Assembly: GCA_021442155.1 (NCBI GenBank)
Contig: CM038222.1
Location: 113,153,121 to 113,217,120 of the forward strand
DNA: 64,000 nt
Reading direction: 5' to 3'
DNA from: Cymbidium sinense
Lineage: Eukaryota; Streptophyta; Magnoliopsida; Asparagales; Orchidaceae
The notes beneath the pieces were generated by a model that was not told the DNA's origin, did not search any database, and saw only the letters and a program-made list of their open reading frames with translations. A program made the translations under genes and the position numbers. Positions 47,791-59,255 of this stretch are shown here, piece by piece (position 1 is the first letter of the stretch; each line of letters starts with the position of its first letter).

Positions 47791-49955
47791 CCCAAACGCA
47801 ACCTAACTTAGCATGACTCACCTTAGGTCTCTCTTGACCTGCCCAAGTGGACTCAACCCATGGTAATCCCAGTTTAGCCCAAACTAAGTGAACTAAGCCA
47901 CCCAAATAGGCAAAATCTCCATTTGGAAGATCTACAAACCCCCATTGGACATGATAGCCACTGTTAGCACTTTTTGAGCATAAACCCATTGACCCAACCT
48001 AACCCAAGGTTGTTGGGCTCAACAATTAACCAAGGCCTGTTCCCTATTACCTTGGTTGACCCGTAGTCCATCCCCCATGAGTTGTCCAATTCATGGCAGG
48101 CCACCAAACTTCTCTAACCACTAAAAGACCTCCACCTCACAAATTACATGCCATTTCCAGCCACCCCCACTGGCTAGATGACTGTCAGGACCTGAACTAA
48201 CTTCTTTAGTTGATTCACATGTGCAAAAAGGTATATACTTCCTCCTCTATTCAAACTCAACACACACGATCCTCAAAGCACTACCTTGAGTCCCCCCAAG
48301 TTTTCAAAGCCTGATGAGCACCCCATCTCCAGCGATACCAACACCACCTAAAATCTGAGCACCCCTCATGTCCAACTCCACCAAATCCAAATTTCCTTAC
48401 CCACGCCTTCCCCATGGTCTGACGATCCAAAATGAATCGATTCCCACTCAATTCAATCATTAAAATATCGACTTCAATCAAACTCCGACAAGTGGTGACG
48501 AAGCTTAGTCTCGAGAGCGTATGGCGAGGAGGAAAGGGAAGATCTTCTCAGCAAGGATTCATCTCTTCAATGCAAAGCTACCTCGATTGACAAATTGCTA
48601 GTCTTTAACTACAGTGAGGTAATCTAATCTTCTCAAATTATAGTTTTAGGAATGTTTCTTAGTTTTTTAAAAAAAGTTTAGATCTATTTAATTAATTTTG
48701 ATTTGAATTTCATTAGATTAAACCTCAAATTATTATTATTGGGCTATTGGAATCAAAAAGGTTTACTTTGTATGTTTAAGTGCTTGATTTCATTTCAAGT
48801 ATGATTTTTTTCCTTTTATAATGATTGAGTTTTCTAGAAACTAAATTCTTAAAAAAATGATGATTTTGATGTGTAGGTCTGACTAAGTCAATGAAATTTG
48901 ACTTTATCAACCTTTATCAATTAGGTGTCAAACAACTGCTAAATGATCTAAGGAATTATCATAAGTCATTTGGAAGTGAATTTGAAGTTTAATTTTGAGT
49001 TTGAATTAAACTATCCCTAATTAGGAAATGTAGTCAAAGTGATTTGACTATGGTCCAAAGCTAGTCTAAATAGCTCTAAAATAGTATAGACTCATACTTG
49101 GATGAAGAAAAGAATATTTATGTAATTAATTTCAATTTAAGAGAATTTTGATTTCGAGGAGCATTTTAATAGTTGTAGGTAATTTTGGTTGTTTTTATTC
49201 AAATCAATCTTTCTATGTCAAATAGTAGGCTTAAAAGGAATATTGCAATTTGATTTAAGCTAATTCACCTCCTTTAAAAAACGAGGTCAATAATAATGTG
49301 TGGGTAACTACTCACAAAATGAATGCTCTTTAACATACATTCCTTTTGTTTATAAGTATTAATTAAAAAAAGGACTAACTCTAATAAGACAAGTTGTACC
49401 ATCATAATGAGATCTACAATAAGGAGCACATAAATCTCTCTTAGCTGGTGAGTCTAGTTGGGTTGCACCCATTAAGACTGCAAGTCTAGCTTAAGGTGTG
49501 GTCCATCTAAGGTGATAGTAGTGAGTTAATTCCCCGTTATGTGATGAGATGCACAATGAACAAACCATGATTCTCTTCTATTATGAGTTTAGGTGGTTAC
49601 CCAAATGAAGACAAAAGTTTGTGAAAGGTGAAGCTCACCTAAGATGACTGCTTAATAAATTAGAATCTCAATATGACAAGCCTAAATATATTTGAGTATT
49701 GATAAAGTAAATTCAAAAATAAGTATGAAGAAAATTTAGTAATGTGAAGAGTACGTAGAAAATATTTTGTCAACCCATCTTTTAAAGTCATTACTAAAGT
49801 TAGATAAGTATGACAAAATCTTTTGAGATTCTTTATCATTTTATATCTCATTCTCTATTCAACTCAACCTATATTATCACTTAAACACTCTCTTTCTATC
49901 TTGTGAAGCTAGTCTGGTAAGTAAGGTGTGATGTCGTCCACGAATAATTTTGAAT

Positions 49956-52354
49956 CTAAGATAAATAGCTGTGTATAAATTTAGCTTTTTTAAAAAAAAA
50001 TTGAACTTTAACAAATAACTTAAATAATATCCAATTAACTAAATCAGTTTTTATACAAATATATAAAATTAATTATACCTATTAATAAGATTATTAGTTT
50101 CAAATGTATGATTAATATAATTTTATTGAAGTACAATTATTGTTCATAATCGATGAAAAAATAATACATAAGTTCAAATAAAAAATCTGATTGAATTTTT
50201 TCTATAAAATTTATTTATATTTTTTTATTAAATCGCATAGAAGCTAGGGCAGCATGGGAATACATAAAGTATAATTTCTAGCAAAAAAAAAAATAGCGTG
50301 TAGATCGCCGGCTGCCCACGAAAACTGAACCCGGAATAGGCTCACCCACCGACAGATTCGCTTCACAGATCTGCTGTAGTGACCGCAGCTCCTAACGTCC
50401 ACGTGGGTAAACTACCGCCGCACGATTAGAATATTCCCCATCCTTATTTTCGATTTTTGGCCTCTCTTTTTTTATTATTTTAAAATTTTTAAATGCAGCA
50501 GAATAAATGTATAATATATGCATGCACGCCTAGCGGGTTTGAGACAAAGGGATAAAGACTATATATCCTATGACCTTATTTGGCCACGTTCATCGTCTCA
50601 GAAAAATGTCGCTGCATGATTGCATTGATTAGATGGATGCTTTCTATTTTTTTTAATTATTGAGTCATGCCAATATTAGTTCATATTATTATTTCTTTAA
50701 TATTTTTATAAATAAAAATGTATAGTGTGTCATATCAAAATCAATATATATATATAATTTAATTTATATGAAATTATAATTCATTTTTTTTTCAAATTTA
50801 TATACTAGTAAATTGAGTCTAATATATAAAATAAATAAAAAAGTGTAAAGAAATATTTAAAAAAATTATTATGTATCCTTAAATACAAGTACATATATTA
50901 GATTGAAATGACTCAAGTATACAAAAATAATATTAAATTATCCAAAATATACATTCAATTTTATGTTCAAAAAGAATGGAATGAGGTAATAGATTTTATA
51001 TTTTTATTTAATTTCTTCATTTCATGCATTTAAGTCTTTATATTAGTTAAGTTTCATTTATGCCTAGCCAATCTATATGAGCTTCATATTCTATCTAATA
51101 AATAAATGTGTTATTTTAAAATATACTTTGAGAGTAATTTTAGAAATTATATGAAATTTATATTTAAAATAATTTATTTATTAGTATTAAATTTTCATAT
51201 AGTTTATGAGTTATAATTTCATGCTAAAATAAATTTTTTTCTTTATTATGATTTAGATTATATTTTTAAATTCTTCAAAATTCATGATAAGTATATAATT
51301 AGCACACCCTCTGTATAATTACTAATCATAACCAAGATTAGTTTCTACTTTTAAAGATCAAATGATTTACATAATTTATATAAAAATAATTTTATACTTG
51401 ATTTGATCCCATAAGCACTCTCTAATAAATTGTGATTATTATTAGTTTCTAAATTATAATCACGTTTGTTAAGAACGTATTATGTTATCACTAGTTCAAT
51501 ATTCTTTAATTAACATTGAACACCATTAAATTTAATTTGATGATAAGATAAATTTTTATTTTGTATATTAAGTTAGTATAACATATCCTTAAGAAAATAA
51601 ATATTCAAATTGCTAAAGTATGTTATTTGAGAAAAGTTTGTTTCTTTCTTGTGATCAATTGTTTATATCCATTACATATGGAATTTATTTTTCTATCCTA
51701 CTTTCTTCTTAGTTGTCAGATTTCTACTTCTTTGTTTTATTTTTTTGTCATTTTTTTCTAGAAGAAAAATTCCTCCTCTGCATCCCTCTCATCACATTTA
51801 TACTCACTAATCCCATCCATAATTTTGTTTATATTTTTTAATGATATCTTAACATTTCTTGATTGAATCAAACTTTGAAAATATTCAAAATCTGATATAA
51901 TCAATACCATTGTAATGCAATTGGAAAAGCTTAGAGACATTTTAGTATCAATTGGGATCCTATGTGGCATGCTAATTTTATGGCATATGGTTAGAAAAAT
52001 AGAAATGATTTCTCAGAGTATCATAGACCAATCCACTTTGCAATTTGTCAAATTAAACTGAAACTTGGACGACTTTGTCACATGTCCTGCCAATTTTTTT
52101 GGATTACACATTACATACCCAATTTACTTACATACATATGTACTTAATTAAGAGTAAGAATTTCATTAATATAATGAGCATCTATTTTATTATAAACCTT
52201 TTTATGATATCAATAAGGGGATAAATATAGATGTTGATGTATATCACAATTATTATGGATCATATTTTTAATTTCTCAAATATGCATTTAGTAATGGGGA
52301 GAAAATCTTCATATATATTTTTTTCAGTCACGGTGATAATGACTTGTCATCATC
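49956..52354. other. Long stretch without a recognised gene
   Basis: Very AT-rich except 50300-50460. I checked both strands and found no transposon motif I could trust. The minus-strand open frame at 51970-51758 (MPHRIPIDTKMSLSFSN) matches nothing I recognise. The right end, up to the polypurine tract at 52355, may be the eroded interior of a copia element, given the LTR that follows. Confidence 0.5.
50399..50406. promoter_or_regulatory. G-box-like palindrome CCACGTGG
   Basis: A perfect CCACGTGG sits in a GC-richer island (50300-50460), with a TATA-like ACTATATATCC about 150 bases to the right. No gene follows on either strand, so any promoter role is inference. Confidence 0.25.
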
Positions 52355-52368
52355 AAATAGGAGGAGAT
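52355..52368 (+). other. Polypurine tract of a copia element
   Basis: AAATAGGAGGAGAT directly precedes TGTTGAATATAC. It matches the tract and LTR start at 22752-22766 (minus strand), so a copia element of a related family lay upstream on the plus strand. Confidence 0.75.
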
Positions 52369-53901
52369 TGTTGAATATACATCTTGTATATTTCACTATT
52401 TGATTTGATAATAATTGATAAATAAAAATTTTAGTTAAATTAGAATATATTTTTAAGTTAAAAAATATTATATTATATTTTATTTTCATAATTTTAAGTA
52501 TTTATGATAGAAAGTTTTTATCAAAGAAAAAAATCAAAAATTTGCAAAAATTAAGTGTAGCATCGCTGCACTACATTTACAGTTCCTAGGCAATAGTATC
52601 AGAAGAAAAAGCTATATATAATAGAAAAAAGAATATTATTGTGATGCCAAATTTGCAATTCCAAGGCAACAAACCTAGCATCATAGCGCTACATTATAGT
52701 GTCGAGGCACTAGAACCAAAGATTTAAAGAAAAAAATAATTAGAGAGCACACATCATAGCACTACAGAGGCAGCGCCTAGGTGCTACAATCCAAAAAGTA
52801 TAGTTTTAGTAGTCAATTTTGGGACTTTCAAAGGCAATTTTTGAAGGTTCATTAAGAGATTGTGGGGCTTTGAGGAGATATATCACTTATAAATAAGCTT
52901 AATTTGCATGGAGGGCTCCTTTTTGGCAAAGTGTGTAGTGTCATGTATTAGTATGAGTATTTAGTGTGCTACTTAGAGAGTGAAACACCAAGTGCAGTGT
53001 TTGTTCCTTTGCTCATGATATTCGTGTGTTGTTCATGTTGAAGATTGGAGGAGAATATCTATTAGAAAGAGAACCTGTTATAAAGAGGCAAAAGAAGTTG
53101 GATTAAGGACAGACCTAAAGAATTTTCTTTTTACTCTTTCCCTTCTTTTAATTTTGCTTAGAATGATTTCATATATTTGTGGATGTCAATGTTTTATCTC
53201 CTTCTATAAAATGAGCAACAAAATCATTTGGCCTTTGGATTTATGTTGATTTTGTGTTGAATGTTATATATTTTTATTTATGTGACTAATAGATAAGAAA
53301 ATTATTTATGCTTTAAACGATTATGTTAATTTTCTTTTCTCTATGCTTAATTTACTTGTAATCTTGTCAATTATGATGTTAAAAATTAGTGTGATCTAGA
53401 GATATTGGAATAGTTATAGCGGAAGAATTAGGAAAATAAATCTAGTTTACTAAATCTATATTGGCATATGATATTTTGGATCTGTAATCATTTAAAGGAG
53501 ATGAATATTATGCAATCACTTCATTTTAATTAGATTATAAGAATATAACTAATTAAAGGTAATGTTTAGATTGTATTGATCTAGCCATATATGGTATAAT
53601 ATTTAAGCTCTTAATTGAAAACAATAGATTTTTTTATTCCACATTAATGTAGTGCATAACATCAACCAAATTTTTAGAAATTTAAAGTACATTTTTTTCT
53701 AAATTAAGTAAAACCTTATTTTCAATAGTCGCTTTATACTTTTTTAGCATTTAAAATTTTTTTCTATATTTTGACTTAGATAAAAGTCAAGCTAATGATA
53801 AATTAATACTTAACTAATTAAAATTCTTAAAAAGATCCTCATGAGAACAATACTCTACTCATCATTACATTACTTGAATGACATATGCACTTGCGTACAC
53901 A
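52369..53901 (+). repeat. Copia LTR 1 of a head-to-tail pair
   Basis: It begins TGTTGAATATAC after a polypurine tract and ends near TTGCGTACACA at 53901. It shares, in order, a CCTAGGTGCTAC block (52775), an ACTTATAAATAAGC TATA-like box (52888), a GTGATCTAGAGA block (53390) and GGATCTGTAATCATT (53480) with the segment to its right. The pair differ extensively, so both are old. Confidence 0.75.
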
Positions 53902-55503
53902 ATTTTGCCTGGGCAATAATAAATCTCACTTTGTGTAGACTAATGGTTATATGTAATAAGGGTATTTACGTAGTGAAATTTTGTGTTTAAACATGTTATT
54001 TATAGGTTATTTTTGTGTTATTTCAACAAAATTCTAAAAAAGAGAAAATGACAAATTATAGTCAATGCATAAGCATTGTACAAGCAACATCATGGCATTG
54101 CAATTGACCTACTTTGGTGCAAAGAGTAGAAAGGAAAACCTCAAAGCACTAGATCATTACACCTAGCACAAGATAGAATAGACATCACCAAGGCATCATC
54201 ACCATGTTGCAATTTTCTTAAGAAAATGGCCAGGATACAGAAAGGATAACGTCACAGTGCTCATGGAGCCACGACGAAAAGGACTTAGAAGAAAATGGAC
54301 CATCATATAGAAGAATCAACACCAAGACGCTAATCACCAGCATTGCAGTGTTATATTTAGCACCTAGGTGCTACCTTTATAGTGTTGTGGTGCGATGACC
54401 CAATAAAATAGTTTTGAGTAGTTGCAACAGTCATTTCTTGTAGTTTTCAAGGCAAATTCAAGGGGAGCAACTGAATAACTAATAGAATGACTTAAAAGCT
54501 ATAAATAGGGAATGTTTTGTAGGAGTATAAAATTTTGGCAAGTGGTTGAATCTTAGTGTGAGTATCACTTGGAGGGTGACACTCAAAGTGTTATGTGTGT
54601 GTTATGTGTGTGTGTGTGTTTGTCTTTATTCTTTATGAGGGTAGTGTGCAAGGTTGTTGTTCGCATTGACAAGCTTGAAGAAGAAGATCCAAACCAAGGA
54701 ATTGTTGTGCATTTCCAATATAAAGCAGAAGGAGGGCGTAAGAAGCAAACTTAGAAGAATTACTCAGTTTACTCTACCCTTTTTTTTTCTTAGGCCTTTA
54801 TTATAAATTTTAAATAAGTTCTTCTTCTCCTCTAATATGAGTCACTAAAGTCATAAAATGCTTTAGATTTATGTAATTATGAGTTGATGTTCTTGTACTG
54901 AAAATGACATTTGCAAATTTCTATAAGAAAAATATTTGTGCTTTAAAGAAAATTTATGTTCATTTTTCCTTGCGCATAATTTACTTGCAATCTGGTCAAT
55001 TGTGATGTCAAAATAGACTGTGATCTAGAGAAATTAAAAGAATCCTAGAAGAATTGTAGGCAGAACAAACAAATTTACTAAATAGGTATAGGCATATGCT
55101 ATTTTGGATCTGTAATCATTAAAAGAAAATTTGGATAACTTAATCACTTAAATTTTAATTAGACCAGATGAATTAGATAATTAAAGGAAACAGTTTGGTT
55201 AGTTGATCTTGTCTATTTCAAATAATACCATTGTTAATTTTGAATAAGATATCAACATGAATTTATATAAATTTAGCATACTATTTTTAAGAATCAGAAC
55301 CAACACCAATATTTTCTACAAAAAAAAAAGTTTTTAATATTTAGATCGACTTTTAATTTAAGTTTTTTAAAATAATTGAATAAAAATAAGTTTAGTATAG
55401 GATTAGTATTTAACTTAATTTTGAATTGCACAATTAATGAAACTTCGAAGAAACGATACTTTAATCATCATTATATTACTGACATGTACACTTGCATACA
55501 CCG
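53902..55503 (+). repeat. Copia LTR 2 of the head-to-tail pair
   Basis: It carries the same ordered blocks as LTR 1: CACCTAGGTGCTAC at 54360, GCTATAAATAGGG at 54499 (TATA box), GTGATCTAGAGA at 55019, GGATCTGTAATCATT at 55105, and the end ACACTTGCATACACC at about 55490-55503. Its first 100 bases are not clearly similar to LTR 1. It follows LTR 1 without any internal region. A GT run lies at 54593-54620; the open frame spanning it (54569-54754) is not considered a gene. Confidence 0.65.
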
Positions 55504-55517
55504 TGTTAAATCTATCA

Positions 55518-55523
<6 letters not shown>

Positions 55524-55583
<60 letters not shown>
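55524..55583. repeat. (AT)n microsatellite
   Basis: A run of about 60 bases of alternating A and T. It explains the Tyr-Ile open frames on both strands. Confidence 0.95.
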
Positions 55584-55586
<3 letters not shown>

Positions 55587-55599
55587 ATTAGTTTCAATT

Positions 55600-56380
55600 A
55601 TATCTTATTATATAGTTTTTTTCTAAAATTAACCAAGCTAATTTAGGAAATTGAATTTCCTAACTCTCTTTCTTTCCAATTCCTCTTGAGTTGATTGGAT
55701 GCTTCCATTTAAAATTCAAATTATCCCTCCTTTCACTAATTTATTAAATAAGAAAATTATTTAAATTAATTTTAAAATTCAAATTGAGTTAAATCAATTG
55801 ATGATTTAATTTATTCCTTCCATATTTTCCCTAAGACAATAAGCTATGATGGGACTTTTTTCTTTCATAAAAGAGTTATTTGATAAAGAAATTATTATGT
55901 GTGAAATTCAATGTAAAATTATGTCCGAATCCTAATCATATAATGATAAGCATATTTTAGATTTTAATTTTTTTTATTATCAGCCTAATGATCCGACTCA
56001 GATTTATACGCTAAAATGTAAAAAATATTCCCCACTATTAAAATGGCATACAAGTTTAAAATAAAAAAAAATTAGGATTCCGGAGACTTTTGCTGCTTCA
56101 TATTTCATTCTGACATCAGCTCTTTTCTCCTTATTGCCTTCCGACCTCTTCATGTGGATATCTTCTCAAGATAAAATTTAAGTCTGATTGTAGGAGACCC
56201 ATTATTTAGTCTAAAATTTAAGTTCCGAGTTCTGTGAATGAATGAATTTCATTCGAATGGCATACTCTATAAAATGTGTCATAAATTGTGTTCATGTAAA
56301 CACAAACTATATATTTTACTGTAAGAACCTCATATATACATTCTTAAGTTTTAACCATTTCTCTTGTTTCAATCAAGGGT
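55600..56380. other. AT-rich stretch, nothing recognised
   Basis: I see no coding motif, LTR terminus or strong repeat here on either strand. Confidence 0.5.
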
Positions 56381-56890
56381 GCGTGTCCTTGATTTAATGT
56401 ATACATAGACTATGAATATATGTTTACAAGCTTTAAAGAGTTTTATTGTTCACTCTTTAAATATTTCATGATTTTCTAAACTAAAAAACTTTTACTCTAT
56501 GAACCTGGTTTTCGACCCAACAAATATTTAACTTATCTTACCCTAGGTATATAAATTTTACTTATCCATAGACTATGTATAGAAGAATTTAATTTGTAAA
56601 AAGCTCTGAAATTAAGAATCTTTCAACTTATCTTAGCTTTGGTATAACATTTTTGCTTATACATATGCTATGTATTTGTTTACATAGTTAAGAATTTGTA
56701 GTCATTTTATATATAAAGTATGTACAAGAGTCTTAAACTTATAGAATTTGTAGTCATTTTTGTGAAAAGCTCTAAAAACTTATCATAGAATTGATTTATA
56801 ATTTTTGTACACATGCCATGTGTTTGTTTACATAAACATATATAGATTTTGATATATAGTTATTCTATACATAGACTATGTACATGAGTA
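56380..56890. repeat. Degenerate tandem repeat around ACATAGACTATG
   Basis: Variants of ACATAGACTATGTA recur at 56404, 56566, 56660, 56814 and 56870. Between them come variants of GTAAAAAGCTCTGAAA and AACTTATCTTAGC. The unit is roughly 100-160 bases and poorly conserved. It ends where the CpG-rich segment starts. Confidence 0.5.
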
Positions 56891-56898
56891 TTTATTAT

Positions 56899-57831
56899 TG
56901 TTGCGTGCCGGAAGACCAGTAGCGGTAGAGTGAAAGTTTACGCCTTAGTTTTGTTGATTAGTCCAAAGACACACGGTATTTAAAGAAATAGAACGTAAAT
57001 TTTAACGTGGAAAACCTCAAAAGAGGGAAAACCACTGGCCCAAAGAAAATGTTCCACTATGTATATGCCTCAAGTATAGAATCTTCCATAACGGATTACA
57101 AGATGGTATACAAGAAAGGAATATGTAACAACGATCGTTGTAATACTTTGCTGGCAGTGATGCTGGTAGAACTCGGTGGAAAGACAGGGAACAATTTCTG
57201 GCAGAAATATAGGGAACAACTTCTGGCAGAAATGCAAGGAACGATTAGGTGATTGACAATGGCGAGGGTCAGTGACAGCGGCGGCCGACGGTGGTGGTTG
57301 ACGACCGTCGGGCGGTGGTGCGATCTTGCTCGGGGGATCTTCGATCTTCAGAGCTCTCTCCTCCTTCTTGCTTGGGCTCCTCTCCTTCTTCACTTGGTCT
57401 CCAAAAGTCCTTTTTCATATGGAGTATGGGGGCTATTTATAGATTTGGAAGAGTGGCGCCTTGTAAATACATGGAAAATCCAAACCACTCCTCCCATCTG
57501 ACGTGAGCGATCCCCCATCGACGGTGTATTTTGATGATCCGTGCCTTAATGATGTCAATTGGGTGATCTTGGATTCGTTGGATTCGCCTGACGAGCCGCC
57601 GACCGACTATACATATGTCTATTTTGTGACCATTTGGATCGGGATCCATTTTCATGTTCGATAGATTCGATTCGAGCTCGGATCGACTATGCTTGATGTT
57701 GTTATGTTCGTCATCGGATCATCGTTGATCGTAAGTTTGCTAAAATCGTGATTAAGTATTTCAAAATGCCTTGAGATTCGCTTGATTAGACTAATTTTAC
57801 GAGGATGTATCGTTGCTATTTTTGGGTGACA
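56899..57831 (-). repeat. Probable LTR, minus orientation
   Basis: It starts TGTTGCGTGCCGG and ends GGTGACA (plus-strand view), giving TGT...ACA termini. On the minus strand a TATA box CTATAAATAG (57442-57433) lies about 540 bases before the 3' end. A TTTTAACGTGGAAAACCTC passage near 57000 is of the kind found near the end of copia LTRs. ATTAT at 56894-56898 and at 57831-57835 could be a target duplication, making this a solo LTR. Alternatively it is the 3' LTR of the Tat element to the right. Overlapping open frames here (57007-57655) are incidental. Confidence 0.5.
57433..57442 (-). promoter_or_regulatory. TATA box of the minus-strand LTR
   Basis: CTATAAATAG followed by CCCCCATACTCC on the minus strand is a strong plant TATA context inside the probable LTR. 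Confidence 0.55.
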
Positions 57832-57949
57832 TTATCGATCATCCAAAATATATGTCAAATACTTGAAAATAGCAAATGAAAATTGAGAGTCCATCAACTG
57901 CGCATTTTGAGAGAACAAATCTTCATAACAGCACAATATTATAACTTTG

Positions 57950-58600
57950 GAAGCATGCGTACGCGAAATGCGCATAAGTATGTGTGCGCGATATTTTGAG
58001 GTTACTTGATCGATAATGGTCATGCGAAGTATGGCGCGGCGCTTGGGCTGGCTGGCGCACGCGACGCGACTGGTCGCCGCTGGTGCTATCCCCGGGTCGC
58101 TGAGTACGCTGGATGCGGATCGGTCATGGGCATGATCGCAGAGCCGGGATGGGTCGCGAGGCGTCGCGGAGGTTCGGCCGAGAACCGCGAATCGCCATGC
58201 GGTCACGGTCAGGCGTCAGCCATGGGCCACCACACGTCACGCATGCATGGAATACCGACCATCGCGGGCGACCGCGCCACATGCCGCGTCAGCAGCCACG
58301 TCACGGTTACGATGGGTTCGCGCCGCGAACCACGCCATGGTCGTCATGGGCGGTTCATACCCGCGATCATCGATGGGCCACGACGCAGGAGAGGGCGGCG
58401 GTCCGGAACTGGGCCAAAGCATGGCAGGTGCAGGCGCTCGGTGGCGTCTGGTGGCATGGCTACGTACTACCATGTGCCATGCCCATACTGGCCTGTCCAT
58501 ACCAGCCCTACCAGAGTTCTTTCTGCTTTATGGGTTTGACGGTTTTGGCATTTTACCTTTTACCCCTATGGGGCTATAAAACCCCAGGGTAAGAGGAAAT
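57950..58600 (+). promoter_or_regulatory. CpG-rich segment with TATA box, candidate promoter of the antisense ORF
   Basis: After 57.9 kb of AT-rich sequence, this stretch is dense in CG dinucleotides (for example GGCGCACGCGACGCGAC near 58050). It ends with GGGGCTATAAAACCCC, TATA at 58575-58581, oriented toward the plus-strand ORF that starts at 59145. Several long overlapping open frames on both strands (58006-58592) are expected by chance in GC-rich DNA and resemble nothing, so they are not called. It may belong to the Tat 3' LTR or to the spacer before it. Confidence 0.45.
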
Positions 58601-58641
58601 GTACATTTTTCTTATTTCCTCTTCTTGAGTTAGGATTATTT

Positions 58642-58882
58642 GAGGCGATCGCCCGCAGATACGTCGTAGTTCGGTTACCTACCGTCCGGTGAAGAGGCGA
58701 TCACCTACGTCGTGGTTCCGGTTACCGTCGTGACCGTCCGTTAGGCGATCAAGGCCCACGGTATACCGTGGCCGCTTCCTCGCCGGACCGTCAGTAGAGG
58801 GGGTCCACGGTATCGTCGTTGTTCGGTTTTCCTCGAAAGAGGTATCAACCGCCTCGGACCGTCCCGATTAGAGGCGATCAAA
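58642..58882 (+). repeat. GC-rich tandem repeat, about 50-60 bp, in the leader
   Basis: GAGGCGATC or AGGCGATC recurs at 58642, 58694, 58743 and 58871, each with ACCGTCCG or GGACCGTC and a TACGTCGT / CCACGGTAT word between. It lies downstream of the TATA box at 58575 and upstream of the first ATG of the antisense ORF. Confidence 0.65.
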
Positions 58883-59162
58883 GCTGGTTTTACATTCGTG
58901 TAGAAAATTAGCTTTCTTTCAACTTGGATGGACGCTCAGTTGAAAACCGCAAGATGATGGGGAGCACAGGAGCCATCGTCCCACGACTAAAAGTTTGACC
59001 TAATTTCATAGCCTTATTAGAGGGGATAGCTTCTCTCTTTCTCTCTATATGTATCCCTTCTCCCCTTCATATGTATGTGTTTCTTTCGTCACCAGAGGAG
59101 AAGAATTTTATCCCAAACCGTTGAGCGAGGGTCAAAATAAGAAGATGCGCCCGCATATTGAG

Positions 59163-59255
59163 GTGAGTGAGCTGTTTCACAAAATTCTTTGATTTTTTTT
59201 TTTTTTTTATTATTATTATTATTTCTCCCCCTTTATTCATTATGTATTCTTACAG
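59163..59255 (+). other. Candidate intron 1 of the antisense ORF (93 bp)
   Basis: It has a GTGAGT donor, a long T-rich tract (59193-59235) and a TTCTTACAG acceptor. The exons on both sides stay in frame. The polypyrimidine tract is on the plus strand, which supports plus-strand transcription. Confidence 0.6.

Larger units (their letters stand above)
45922..49955 (+). repeat. Copy C of the long LTR-like repeat family
   Basis: It begins TTGACCTCACTTT like copy B and follows the same order: a leader with CTTAGAACTAAGACACTT-like sequence, the TTGACC tandem array, a less AT-rich stretch (47780-48500), and the CAAAGCTACCTCG...GTGAGGTAATCT block at 48575-48625. After about 48900 the similarity to copy B becomes hard to follow; 49280-49955 has its own GC-richer passage. 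It carries a 399-bp MITE. No coding sequence is recognised. Confidence 0.55.

Noticed and set aside
51758..51970. 70-residue minus-strand frame considered as copia gag
   Set aside because: No block could be matched with confidence and neighbouring frames give no continuation.
54569..54754. 61-residue plus-strand frame with a Val/Cys-rich start
   Set aside because: It includes a GT run within LTR 2, and the counterpart in LTR 1 is not open.
55376..55646. Frames with Tyr-Ile repeats on both strands
   Set aside because: They are produced by the AT microsatellite at 55524-55583.
58006..58592. Overlapping open frames of 177, 159, 110 and 124 residues on both strands
   Set aside because: The segment is GC-rich, so stops are rare in all frames. 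The products resemble nothing and overlap each other; promoter/leader sequence is a better reading.
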